From Larix kaempferi (Eukaryota; Streptophyta; Pinopsida; Pinales; Pinaceae), in assembly GCA_027924585.1 (NCBI GenBank), contig BSBM01000386.1, positions 7,890,501 to 7,954,500 of the forward strand: a stretch of DNA of 64,000 nt, in the 5' to 3' direction. The notes under the pieces were generated by a model, which did no database searches, was not told the origin of the DNA, and was given only the letters and a program-made list of their open reading frames with translations. Made by a program: the position numbers and the translations under genes. Shown in pieces: positions 23,050 to 34,077 of the stretch (positions within the stretch are counted from its first letter, which is position 1; every line of letters starts with the position of its first letter).

Positions 23050-24960
23050 GATTACCCCCAAAAGTATGAAGCTAGAGTAAAAGGATAGCATAAATACTTT
23101 GTCAAATGAGGTTAAGGAAAAGAACCATCAGTTGGAAACCTGACAACAAACAACAAGGACTTTATGTAGTACAATGATTTTCATCTATGAAACATATATG
23201 ACTCAAAGCATGGATACCAACCAATACACTGCAGATCCATGATAGTACTAAATTAGGACACCACCACCAACATATACCGTGGATTTGTACCTAACAATGA
23301 CTGAGAACAAATCATGGCTACTAGAATACAAGCGTAGATCCATGATAATAATAACACAACCACAACCAATACAAAAGTGGAACTGTGTGATAGTACATCA
23401 ATGATGACACCAACATGATGTCCATGTGGGAACCTATTCAAAAAATCTCCATCTCAACTTAGGTAAAGTACATAATGATGGTTCCCTGAGTCTTCAACCC
23501 GAACTCAAAATGATACGATTCTATCCATGTGAATAAAGGAGTTGACGTCGAACATGGTAGAAACCACTTGATTAGCAGTCAATGATGTGAACCGTTGACA
23601 AGTGTGAGGGAAATCACCAATGGTGATAATAACTCCCAAGGTATCATATTACATTCTAACGAATGTGAATGGAGTAGTTGAATTCGAACACTCATGGAAT
23701 CATCCGATCAGAGGTAAATGATGTAAAACTTATGTCAGCAATGAGGAAACCTACCATTGAGGCATGTAGGACCCAAGGTACTAAATAATGGTTTCTAAGT
23801 CTAATTCCTGGATAATTTGTTGATGTCGAAGGGAAAAAACTTGTCGAAGGAGGGTCATGATGTATCCCACATCATCGACACAAAATCGAATCAAGAAAAT
23901 GATGTGAACTGGTAGATCAGATGAGTATGAACTAACACAAAGGGTATACTGGTAGCTAATACTGTAGAGGTTGTTTCAAGGATGACCGACATAAAAGAAG
24001 GCTTAATGACTGCAAAAGGTTGACTCTCGACAAAAAAGTTTCTCTTGAACATTTTATGGCATGACAAGTGACTTGGAAACATTGGCTCAATGATACAAAT
24101 ACAAGGACATAATGAAACATATGAGCATGGCATTCTTCGGATGACCCAAAGGAGTAAAATGACTCATGGACTTGGCATGACTCAAGAGAAAGCTGATTAC
24201 CCAATTGTTTGACTGAAATCAAATAGGTTCCATGTTCAAGGATGACGACAAGATGCCATAAATACAAATTCACATACATTCCCTTTCCCTTATTTTCCCA
24301 ATCATAATAGATGAGTACCTCTTTGTTTTTTAACGAGCTAGAAGAGGGTAATAAATGCTTGATATAGATCATAAAAGATGAGTCCAACCTCATACGTTTT
24401 ACGAACCTAAGGAAGGAGAGGTTTGGTTCCCAAAAAGGGTCCTTCGATATGTAGTTTTTACAAGTCAAAAGAAGGAAAACTTAGCAGTTTTGGCATATTT
24501 CGAGAATCTAAAAATCACTTACAGAAGACTCCAAGATGAAACTTTTTTTAAATGTTAGTCCCTAGGTCCAAAAAGTGTAAAATAATACCTATAAAAACTC
24601 TCTTAGTCAATGGTTGACTAAGGTATTCCTTTTTCGTAAATAATACTACTCAGTCTGAAAAAGGGGTAAACTAAAACTGAATAGATGACCTTTAAAATAC
24701 TTTTAAGCATGAAAAATCAAAATCGCTTGGCAATCTTTTCCTATTTTGGGAATCTAAAAAGAGCTTAAAGGAAACTCCAAGGGGTTCCTTTTTCGTAAAC
24801 AACTCTTACGAGCCCGAAAAGTAGATAAAAGTGTACTCGGTAACTTATTCTCATGTATTTATGAGCACAAGAAAGAGCAAAGAGTAATCTCAGTCATAGC
24901 CATTATGGTTAATATTGACCTGCAATCTCCATAATCGATGTTAAAAACGTGTTCAACTCA
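23050..24960 (-). mobile_element. 3' non-coding region of the Tat-like gypsy element
   Basis: The reverse complement aligns with 1-2,330 in the first Tat-like copy, including the segment ending in the purine tract. It has no supported frame. The two copies differ much more here than expected for coding sequence and share dispersed short motifs (tttacgaaaaaggac and similar). Long variable 3' regions are typical of Tat elements. Confidence 0.65.
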
Positions 24961-25445
24961 AAATATTAATGGTATTTTGACCAAAAATAGTAAAAATGGT
25001 AAATAATGGAAGAAAATAATAAAATATTCCATTCCAAAATTATAAAAGGGGTAATAGTAACTCTAGTTTTACCATTGAGTTTTTTACCAGTTGCAAAGAG
25101 AGCAAAAAACCTTCTTTTGGTTGAATACTACAGTGGATATTCTGGACGTTTCGGGAAATCATTTTCAAAGTCGTTAGATCCAGGTAACCCTTATTCCTTC
25201 CCTCTTCATTTTCATGGTCAATTTTTCTGCTTTGAAAGCCGTTTAGGAAATTTTTATTGGTTTTTTAGGGTTAAAAATGAGTCCACAATGTCGCAATTCT
25301 CCCTTTCGAGAACTGCGACACTTGGCAATGTCGCAAATCCCAATAGGACAAAGTGCGGCATTTTTGCACTGCAAGTGAATGCAGACTACGACACCAGTGG
25401 GTTAAGACCCAAAAAATAAATGCAAGTGATTTGTCTTGAAATTTC

Positions 25446-26530
25446 TTGGATGAATGTGTATTAACCTTCCTCTTTTTGGTTTTCATGCAGGATTTTTCCA
25501 TAAATATGATTGAATGGAGAGAAAGAGAGCATCAAGAGGATGATGTTCAAGCGGCCAATGATCCCAATATTATGCTAGATCTCCATGAATGTGGGTTAGC
25601 CAAGTTATTCCTCATTCCAGGCATGAGGGCTCAAGTTATGTTATTGGAGCATATAGTGATAATGTGGGATGCAGATGAAAAACATTTCCAAGTTGGGGTT
25701 CATACCCTCACATTGGAAATAGAGGACACTTACTTCCTCACTGGGCTATCAAGGTGGAGAAGTCGTGTTTCCCTTTCTGGAACTAAGGGAGGGGAAGAAT
25801 ACACAGAATCATTGATTGTAGAATATTGTGAACTCGGGACCCATAAGGTAAGAAGGAAGATCCCAATTAAACATGTGAGGTATCTCACACTTAGGACCAT
25901 CCTATTCGCGATTACATGGGTTGCAAGAAGCAAGGTCGTGCATCAGAAAACCTGAAAGACTAACTGACCAAATGCAGGACATGTCGATTGAAAAAATTCG
26001 GCTATGGTTCTATCATAGTTTCATTTTTCCTGGAGAGAGTCCCTCTCTTTCGTCCATAGAACATCGTGATTGGGAGTCTAAATGAGCAAGAGCCACGCAT
26101 GAGGCGATGGGTGGAGTCGACGTCCCACGGTGGGCCCATTATATATTATGGACTATCCTTTTTTAGATTGTTGCGTGGATAGTTGCTCATGATAGAGGAC
26201 TATGCCTATCCAGCATAAATTTCGAGGATACTTAGACCTAGTGCTTCTAGAGGGGGAACACTGGGGTGATATAGGTAAAAAATTATTTTTTCATGTATTT
26301 TAATTTTTATGTGTTTTTTTTTTAGTACTGAGAATTTGTGTTTTACTGATGCAGATGTTGGACCCACGAGGCCATCGGGATATTCTCCCATCTATAGGAG
26401 GGGATAACAAAGAGATATGATGGCTCAGAATCGTGATGCAGCTGAGGAGGTCAAGGAGGTCAAGCAGAACTTGGAGAGGTTGACTGCTAACATCCTATAC
26501 ATCTCCATAGATGACCTGCCATGACACTAC
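25446..26530 (+). pseudogene. Plant mobile domain (PMD)-like ORF, antisense to the gypsy element
   Basis: A plus-strand frame (open to 25,955, then broken) encodes MIEWREREHQEDD, a GLAKLFLIPGMRAQVMLLEHIV block and W(D/N)ADEKHFQVG. It continues with the diagnostic LEIEDTYFLTGLSRW and a later IPIKHVRYLTLRTI segment. Beyond 25,960 further pieces (RRWVES...GGPIIYYG, then LDLVLLEGEHWGDIGKKLF at about 26,230-26,285) continue the domain across stops. A coiled tail (AAEEVKEVKQNLERL) ends near 26,500. This is the aminotransferase-like plant mobile domain family, found in host genes such as MAIN/MAIL1 and in transposons. It lies between integrase/RNase H and the 3' LTR and opposes them, a placement reported for extra ORFs of Tat-lineage elements. 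A possible splice acceptor (tttcatgcag) precedes the first ATG at 25,507. Confidence 0.6.
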
Positions 26531-26855
26531 CAATACCATACTGTAGGGGTTTTTGTCTGTATTGGTCATCTTCTACGTCAAGTGTCTCGAGCCACTGTAT
26601 GCTACCATGAGCACTGTGGTTAGCATTATTCATCTACAAATAGTGATATCTGAAATATTATGAGCTTCAATTTTTGTCCCAGGACTTTTTGTAAAACCAT
26701 TTTTGTCACAATTAATATAAAAGAGGCTTATATAGGCTTTACTACATGATGTGTCTATGGTGTATGTATGTACATGGATCCTTTTGAACTACTTGTTTTA
26801 TGTATGGATTATTTACATTATGTGATTTTTGTCTACACACTCCTTAATGAAATGT

Positions 26856-27260
26856 CTAAGAATGTGTAATGTACCAATTTAGAATGAAACTGGATAATGA
26901 GTCAACAAGTGTATTCATTCTTCTTAGGATATGTTGATATTGTATGGAGTCAAATGACCTTTCAAGAAGACATACTCTTCGAAACAAACAAAGTAGTATA
27001 GGATTATGAATAGTATAAACGTGATTTAAGTGAGAAACCACAAGTTGAGAATCTAGGTAGACAGTAATATAACTTATGCCATTGGAGGAAGCATTAGTCA
27101 ATAATCCGATCACTGCATGATATTCGATGACATTGTTGGTTGCGAGACCTAGGAAAAATCCACCTGAGCTAACCAATTCGTTGGCGGGGGAATAAAGTAC
27201 TCATGCCGCCAAAGCGAGGTTTCGGGTGTGTCTACTGGAACCATCCGCAAATACATAATA
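26856..27260 (-). pseudogene. Second (plant/archaeal-type) RNase H domain, downstream of integrase
   Basis: The minus strand reads MEMYYVFADGSSRH (about 27,260), one stop, then FFLGLATNNVIEYHAVIGLL. It goes on with ISYITVYLDSQLVVSHLN, a helical stretch and NTLVDSLSSFIL. The DG, the E of EYHAV, the D of YLDSQL and the final D mark an RNase H fold of the type in plant dual-RNase H gypsy elements. Its role would be removal of the RNA strand during reverse transcription. It sits after the integrase rather than between RT and integrase. Confidence 0.7.
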
Positions 27261-27698
27261 CATTTCCATCTACGCATCCAAGTAGAACATGGTATAAGAA
27301 ATCATAGCTGACAACATACCCTAACACACAAAAGAAAATTTTCACGACACACTAGAACACACTCTATGTACACAATGTACAAAGTACACATGTAAGATGT
27401 TCATATGCATAGTACTTCTTAAGGTAGAGCCAATTTCCAGGATCTCCTAAAGGTATCCCATCATAGTCTACTAGATCATAGGCCCCTTTATCTAGTACAC
27501 GTTTGAAAATATAGGGACCGTGCCACATAGATTCAAACTTTCATGCACCTAATTTTTCAAGCTTATGATCATAGGTAAGGACCAGATCACTTTCATTGAA
27601 GGTGCGGGATTGAACAAATTTTTCATACTGATCTTTGAATCATTTTTGGTAGGTCCCATCAGAGACAGAAGCATCGTGATGAGTTTCATCTAGTTTGG

Positions 27699-28358
27699 TC
27701 AGATAGAGGAACCCTTCTTCCTCAACAGTAGTGTTGGTAGAAGTTTGATGGCTAGTTTCAGAGATAGAATCTCACATTCGGTAGGTAAAACTACTTCTAG
27801 TATGTACAAAAATTGGAAAGGTGTGAAACCAGTCACATTTTTTACTGAAGTCCTAATATAATCCCACAGAGCTGAAAGTAGCTTTAGGTGCCCACTGGAT
27901 TTGTGCATTCCTACCATCTGTTGGATGATCGTTTTCAATACCTTGTTGATGGAATCTACTTTTCCATATGCTTGTGGATAGTATGGATATGAGTTTTTGT
28001 GACGAAAATCAAATTTGGCATTGATTTCATCCACCATATGGTTCCTAAAGTGGGAAACATGATCGGTGACTATAGCCTGAGGGACTCCAAACCAAGCAAT
28101 AATGTGGTTAAAGATAAATAGTGTAGCCATTTTTCCATCTTCGACATATGTAGGCATAGCCTCAACCCATTTTGTGAAGTAGTCAATGGAAATTATGACA
28201 TACCCATGCCCCCTGGCTAAGGTAGGATTACAAAGCATGAAATCCACGCCCCATTTTTTAAAGGGACCAACGACAATGACTAGATGGAGTGGTGCTAGAT
28301 GTGACCGCTTTTTTGGGTTAAATGATTGACAGGAAGGACACATTTTTACTTCTTCCAT
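27699..28358 (-). pseudogene. Integrase of the Tat-like gypsy element
   Basis: A 220-codon open frame starts in the zinc-finger end (CPSCQSF) and runs through the catalytic core: WGVDFM (first Asp), VTDHVSHF (second Asp), then QAYGKVDSINKVLK. At the last position the family normally has Glu within QxxGxxE; here Asp is read, so the DDE triad is altered. The core is followed by a TGFTPFQFLY block. The HHCC part upstream (28,560-28,360) is broken. It would join cDNA to target DNA. The frame is unusually long for this decayed element. Confidence 0.8.
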
Positions 28359-28558
28359 GCAATCTTTGAAGATGGAGGACCAAAAGTATCAAGTGCATAA
28401 GATATTCTAGGTTGTAGGCATCCCAGAAAGATGATTGCCACAATATCCAGAGTGACAGTCATTCAGTACGTGTTTGGATTCCTCATGGGTTAGACCTCGC
28501 CGTAATATATAATCAATACCGCGACAATAGAGTGTGTTACCAATGATAAGGTAATGTT

Positions 28559-28810
28559 TCAATGATGGTGAATACGACAACAACCATCATGAGATAGTTC
28601 AGGCCAAAAATGTTGGGTTTGCAGATACAAGATGACACATCCATACCAAGGATCAATCGTATCGATGAGAAACAAAGACTCAACGGGAAGAGAGTTAATG
28701 GGCTCATATTCTACATATGTATGGGGAAGGTCACACATAAAATTAGCAAATTTCAAAGAATTTTTGGACTTAAACTTCCCAAACTCTAATTCAAACAACT
28801 GAAGGACCAC
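28559..28810 (-). pseudogene. RNase H to integrase linker of the Tat-like gypsy pol
   Basis: The minus strand encodes LFELEFGKFKSKNSLKFANFMCDLP, an acidic linker with SLFLIDTIDPWYGCVILYLQTQ, and a His-rich end. The conserved LEF...SKxSL..A and DPWYGDI-like motifs are those found between the RT/RNase H module and the integrase in this family. Only a frame change separates it from the neighbours. Confidence 0.6.
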
Positions 28811-28970
28811 GATCCAACGAGAGTATTTTTCCCCTTAGTACTTGACGTGTCAAGATATGATACATGGTGTTGGAGTCCATGATAATCATCATATTGCAGA
28901 GAAGAATATAGTGACGGAACCTCTGGACAAAGATGACGGATGCCAAAGCTAACTTATCAACATGTGAGTA

Positions 28971-29430
28971 TCAAGTTTCGGATTCAACGAGACTCTTAAT
29001 TAAATAGTAGATCACATGTTCTTGGCCATTGTCATCCTCTTGCACTAACACCATTCCAATGGTGGAAGTGGACACAACAAGATATAAAATATAGTCCCAT
29101 GTGTAATTAGGGGGTTGCAACACGGGTGCATTTTTTAAGGATTTCTTAAGGTTATCAAAATACCATTGATATTGGTCATCCCAAACAAAAGGGACATCCT
29201 TTTTCAATAGTCTCATGTACCCCTGGGTAATCTCAACTAAATTACAAACAAAGTAGTGCAAAAAAATTTCCTTCCCTTGCAAACTTTGAAGTTTGGGGAT
29301 ATATGTAGGGGAAGGTAAGGCTAAAATAGCCTCCACCTTCATTGGATCAATCTTGATCCCATATTTGGACACTATGACGCCTGTGAGTCTATTGGATTCA
29401 ACAAAAAACACACACTTGTGTGTATTCAAG
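28971..29430 (-). pseudogene. RT connection and gypsy RNase H of the Tat-like element (distal part)
   Basis: The minus strand picks up the RT reading exactly where it is broken by the solo LTR: NTHKCVFFVESNRLTGVIVSKYGI. It then has the palm/thumb motif LQSLQGKEIFLHYFV, the PFVWDDQYQWYFDNLK block and the start of RNase H (YLVVSTSTIGMVLVQEDD). Later parts to 28,560 are partly out of frame. Confidence 0.75.
29426..29430. repeat. Target-site duplication of the solo LTR (tcaag)
   Basis: The same five bases follow the LTR at 30,472-30,476. Confidence 0.85.
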
Positions 29431-30471
29431 TGTTTAAGTAAATCCGTCCTACAGATAGTTAAATTTACTCATAGACCAGACAAGATTCAAGCAAGCCTAA
29501 TCTAAGACAACTAAATAAAAAATGGAACATTAAACTCCTAGATCTAGTTCAATGCATGAATATTGGGACATTGAGAGATAGAGAAGGAAGCATAACTTAC
29601 TTCAGGCCAGTCGTTTATCCAAGATCCAGCTCCAAGCTTGATGTCCAAGTTGTGAACCTGTGAGAGCAAGACAAGAAAAATATCTCCAAGTACCAAGTAC
29701 AAATATCAAGATCTAACTTCTAGTGAAAACATATCATGAATCTAAGCTAATTAGAATCATCATATGAGAGAATAAGCCAAGTTCTATTAATGTAGCTTAA
29801 AGAAGAATAGTACAATGTTACCCTTGATGACCAAGCAGTAGTGTCTCCTTCCAATCCTTCCTCCTTGCTATATCTGCAAAAGCTCCAAGACAATAGGTTT
29901 GATGCCTCGAATGTTCTCCCCTTAGGTCATGGATGGAATCCTTCTTATAGGTTTAGGGATACCAACCACTAAGAGAGGAAGGTGGATATATATGAGTGAA
30001 TGGTGGATCAAGAGGTTGAACCAGACCAAAGAGGGAGGGTAAGTTAGGATCAAAAGGAGCTTCAATCCCAAGAAAATATCCTAGAGGTAAGATCCACTTT
30101 CCAAGCTAAGATATGGTTAAGGCAATTTTCACGCCCTAGACACTGAGCAGAGCACGAAAATGATGTAATTTTCGTACCCCTGTAGGTATGCAGAATGTGA
30201 AAATGAGGGATTTTCGCGTGCTACACCACTAGCGGGGCACAAAAATCCTCACAAAAGATGCTCAATGATGTAGCATGTGGACTTCATGAGTTGGAATTCG
30301 GCTAAGGTAAGTTGGATTTATCTCTAACAACTTCAATGAAGACTTAGGAGGGGACCAACTAGGTAGGAGTAAGGTCCGACACTCGTTAGGAGGTAGCGCC
30401 ATTAGGTTATGCATGGTGTTACGACATGAAGATGTGAAATGGAGGTCAAAGTGGGACTTTGACGTATAACA
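29431..30471 (-). mobile_element. Solo LTR inserted in the gypsy RT
   Basis: 1,041 bp with TGTT...AACA ends, flanked by tcaag on both sides (29,426-29,430 and 30,472-30,476). It splits the RT frame exactly between CRHYNIRL and NTHKC. On the minus strand it starts TGTTATACGTC and has a TATA-like CCTATAAGAAGG (plus complement 29,940-29,951). No internal sequence or second LTR is present, so it arose by recombination between the LTRs of a full element. Its length and ends resemble the Tat-like LTR at 2,331-3,384. Confidence 0.9.
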
Positions 30472-31318
30472 TCAAGCGAATATTGTAATGACGACACCGA
30501 AGGAAGATAGCTCTAAGATGCTCTGGATGGTCTTCCCGTCGAGTAGAATGAGTGGGTAGATCATCAAGATAGGGGTCCACAATATGCTTGATACCATGAA
30601 AATCATAGGCCATAGCTCCTTGGAAGGTATACCAAATATTCTTAAGGCCAAATGGTAACTTTTGATAAGAAAATTTTCCCCATGGACAAATGAAAGTTGT
30701 CTTGTGTTGATTGAATGGGAGGATCTCGATTTGATTATAGCCGGAAAATCCATCCATGAATGAAAATATGACACTTCTGGCATACGTTTCGATGATATGG
30801 TCGATGAAAGGTGTAGGGTAATTGTCCTTTGGACAAGCCTTATTCAAGTCCCTATAATAAACACATACTCTAATACTGCCTTGTTTATTCAATACTAGGA
30901 CAATATTAGAGACCCATTTTGTTAATGGCTTATGATAAATGAATCCAACCTTCAGTAAATTTTTGAATTCTTCCTTGATGATGGAATTATTTTGGGGGTG
31001 CACTGGGTGGAGATTTTGCCTGACAGGTTTTTCTCCTGGGTAGGTTTTGATCTCATGAACAATGAAATATGGATCAATCCTAGGCATCTCTTCATAGCTC
31101 CATGTGAATATGTTGCAGAATTCTTGAAACAAGGCCTTGTAGATTTTAACCTCTTCAGTGGAACAAGACTTTCCAAGATGGATATTTTCCATGACATCGA
31201 GTTTCATTGATATATCTATTGACATGGTGGGTGTAATGTTTCCCAAGTTTCCTTTAGAGACTATTCCCAGATTCAAAATGGGATATTGTGGATTGTTAAT
31301 TACATTGGGTGGAACCAC
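30472..31318 (-). pseudogene. Reverse transcriptase of the Tat-like gypsy element (proximal part)
   Basis: A long open minus-strand frame runs from MVPPNVINNPQYPILNLG through FTWSYEEMPRIDP and VRQNLHPVHP. It then has the RT fingers (VSNIVLVLNKQGSIRVCVYYRDLN), the palm FSFMDGFSGYNQIEI and FGLKNIWYTFQGAM. The active-site box is YLDD (VDPYLDDLPTHS). Most residues needed for polymerase function are present. The frame is closed by the solo LTR at 30,471. It copies element RNA into cDNA. This is the best preserved part of the element. Confidence 0.88.
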
Positions 31319-31594
31319 GGATTTAATGTTAATTTCTACCTTATTTTGGTCGGGGAGAAAAGATGATCAATAATCGTTATCTTATCATGGTAGTTTGTTT
31401 AGGATCATAACTTCCATTATAGATTCATCTGATGGAAAAGTGTTCAAAAAATAATCCTTGGAAGGTGTAGATGAATCCAACGAGGAGGGTAGAGTGTATT
31501 AGTATGATGCCACTATATGTTGGTCATCAGGAAGTGGATCATCGAAAGTGGATTGAATGATGTCATATGTTGCCTCAGTAAAAATGAGCAGCAT

Positions 31595-32313
31595 CTAATC
31601 ACCAATGGACTCAAATTGAGATGGACTGAGCACTACCCATGGGTCATCTGATGCATGGGATTGTTGCACTGCAGTCGAAATCATATTAACTGTGGCAACT
31701 CTTGATGGAGGATTGGGTGTAGGTAAAGGGAAGACTTCCATAAGTGAACAGTCCTTCAGAAGTCCAACTCCAACATCCTCGTATTGAGATTTTGCATGTC
31801 CTAACAGAGGAACATTATGTGCAAAGTTGTCATGGATATTGGGTGTACAGAAATCGAGTTGGTCAATGGTGACAATATTCCATTGATGGATAAATTGTAC
31901 TAAGCAGAAGACAAAGGATGCGATAATAGTCATCACATAAAACCAATTAAGACCTAGCAACAAATTCTAATCCAAGGGCACGTCAACTACTTCCACGTGA
32001 ATGGAAATGGACTTGCCCCCAGTTCCATGACTAATGATGGTAAGATTCCATATGGTTTAAAACCACGACCATCGAAGACTTTGCGTGTGGTTGGAGATAG
32101 ATTAACCTTAGGAGAATTAATGGCTCTCCAACATGATAAAGACATGATCGACATGGAGGATCCTTCGTCCAAAATAGTACGATGGACATTATTCCCAGAA
32201 ACTATGGTATTTATTTGGAATGCAAGTCGGTGGGAGAGCCTCGGTTTGAAGTATTCCATATGAAACATGATAGAGTTGGGCGTCTCAAGGTCCACTGCTC
32301 CTAAAGCTGACAA
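31595..32313 (-). pseudogene. Aspartic protease and spacer of the Tat-like gypsy element
   Basis: The minus strand encodes a pre-protease block (GAVDLETPNSIMFHMEYFKPRLSHRLAFQI), then the active-site segment RTILDEGSSMSIMSLSCWRAI. FDGRGFKPYGILPS follows and, after a shift, LLGLNWFYVMT (31,963). DEGS stands where most retroviral-type proteases have D(S/T)GA; DEGA/S variants are normal for this gypsy family. An acidic/proline-rich spacer leads to the RT, with shifts between 31,590 and 31,320. Confidence 0.75.
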
Positions 32314-32399
32314 TAAGGTTTTCGGTGTTGACTAGGATAGTTCTGCAAAACCTCGAGAGTCGACATAGCACAAGGTGCTTGGGCCATATCTTCAACAAT

Positions 32400-33010
32400 A
32401 TTATAATTCTAAGCAGCCCGAGCATTTGGATTAAATGTCATTTTTCGAATAGTTTCCTTGGGTGGGCGTAGTATCGAGTCAACCACATGCTTCTCTATCT
32501 GAAGAGGGCCTATAGGAGAGGTGGGAGTAGTGGAGGTGGAAGTCTTATCAGTAGTATCTCCACTATATGTATTATCTAAAATGTGATCATATGTCTATGA
32601 TTGAGTACTTAGATGAACCATTTCACCGCACTTCATAAATATATATGCAGTCAGGGGTGCATCCCCTTTATGGGGATGGTTGGTATTACCAGCATGAGGT
32701 GCATTATTGTGAACGACCATCTATTGTTGTTGCAGTGGGAAAGAGTTAGCTAGCACCACAAGGTGTGGTAGACCTTTTAAAAACTTATTAATATCCTCAT
32801 GGTGAGGACATTCTTTAGTGAAGTGGTCACCCTGGAAAAAGGTAAGGGAACTTAGCCTTTCTCTTGGGTTCAACGTCAACATTGGTCTCTTGGGTTTCTA
32901 GGTTCTCCTACTAGTTTGAAGACTTCTTGGATTTCCCTTTGTTTTTCTTCTTTTCTTGAGATGAGGAGGATTGAATCACATTCACCTTAGAGGATTGAGC
33001 AGGATATTTG
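32400..33010 (-). pseudogene. Gag C-terminal region of the Tat-like gypsy element
   Basis: The minus strand carries a Lys/Ser-rich stretch (QEKKKNKGKSKKSS, about 32,945) and a knuckle-like GDHFTKECPHHED (about 32,835-32,800; the first Cys residues are lost). A HLVVLANSFPLQQQQMV segment, a Thr/Pro-rich linker and RPPKETIRKMTFNPNARAA follow. Stops and one shift are present. The match to the element appears to end near 33,010, so most of Gag, the PBS and the 5' LTR are missing. Confidence 0.6.
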
Positions 33011-33019
33011 AATAGAAAT

Positions 33020-33560
33020 ATCCTTCTATTTCCATACCCCCATCACCATTGACTTGTTGGCCTCATTTGATAGCACATCCTTAAACAATGGTGTTGCCTT
33101 ACCTCCTTCTAGTCACAAGATAATTTTTCCTGCACTTGCCATTATTTTGAGTACCTTTCCAATCCTTACACCACTACCACCTACCTCCTTGCACATTATA
33201 ACCTATTTTGAGACCAAACATGGAACATGTTTCCCTGTTAATCCCTCCAATTTTTGAATTTATATTTATTGTTATTGAATGTAATAAAACATATAAAAAT
33301 ATGAGTTTTTAAAATATTATAATAATTAAACAAAAGCAAAATAAAATCTCACATGGAAAACATTTATAAATAAGGTATAAGATATTACTGATATCATTTT
33401 TTTCAATTTTTTTTTGACTATATTGATCATTATTTGTTTAAAATATATTACACAACATATATAAAATGTTGGATTTGTATTTATGAGATAATAATTAAGT
33501 CAAATAAGTGAAGTTGTATTGTGAATAATCTTATATGTAAAAGAATTGTGAAATCAAAGT
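33020..33560 (-). other. AT-rich stretch with a short coding-like minus-strand segment
   Basis: From about 33,257 to 33,030 the minus strand can be read with two stops as LEGLTGKHVPCLVSK, then a block containing CKEVGGSGVRIGKVLKI and SNEANKSMVM. It has protein-like composition, but I do not recognise it. It could be the 5' remainder of Gag or an unrelated fragment. From 33,260 to 33,560 I see only AT-rich DNA. Confidence 0.25.
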
Positions 33561-33584
33561 GTTCCCTAAGTAGGCATATTTTAC

Positions 33585-33812
33585 TTTCCATTATTGGAAA
33601 ACCTCTTGGGAACTTCCTCTCATTCTATGGATGGTGCCTGGGGTAAACCCTAGATTTTCAAGGCACAAGTCTAGACCAAAAAATCATGTTGATAGGTCAT
33701 CAACAATTGGCTCGCTATGATGAAACATGTCATAAAGTGGGATTTGAACCAAGGTGGGAGTATAGCAACTTTTCCTCATGACCACATGAGCTACACCCAA
33801 TTGACAGTGTTT
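33585..33812 (-). mobile_element. tRNA-derived SINE candidate
   Basis: On the minus strand an A-box-like TAGCTCATGTGG (complement of 33,782-33,793) is followed, after 31 bases, by a B-box GGTTCAAATCC (complement of 33,740-33,750). Both the matches and the spacing fit an RNA polymerase III internal promoter. It cannot be a tRNA gene, because the surrounding sequence does not form acceptor and anticodon arms that I can see, and it continues for about 150 bases downstream. End points are estimates, and no target duplication was confirmed. Confidence 0.5.
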
Positions 33813-34077
33813 TTTGACATTTATAATATTGTTTAATGTTGCAAATTTATCAATAAATCATATTGCTTCCATCATGCTCCACACCATGATGAATGGTGTA
33901 AATTTTGTGACAATTGAGATGGATTATTAAATTTATCATGATGTAAGGTCCCTATTTCAACCTTTGGATTTTATCAAATTGAATTATGTGCCACCTATAA
34001 TAAGTGTTTTAATGATGGGATGGAATTACCTTGAATGCAAAATATGTAGGCATCTTGTATGAATTCCTAGTGTGGAG
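33813..34077. other. AT-rich flank, nothing recognised
   Basis: No feature is supported. It ends at the copia LTR; tggag (34,073-34,077) would be the left target duplication. Confidence 0.3.

Noticed and set aside
25446-26530. Plant mobile domain ORF as a host gene
   Set aside because: It lies between the pol genes and 3' LTR of a gypsy element and is broken by stops. A TE-borne extra ORF explains it better.
33720-33800. tRNA gene
   Set aside because: A- and B-box-like motifs are present, but I see no cloverleaf or acceptor stem, and the unit continues beyond tRNA length. A SINE is more likely.
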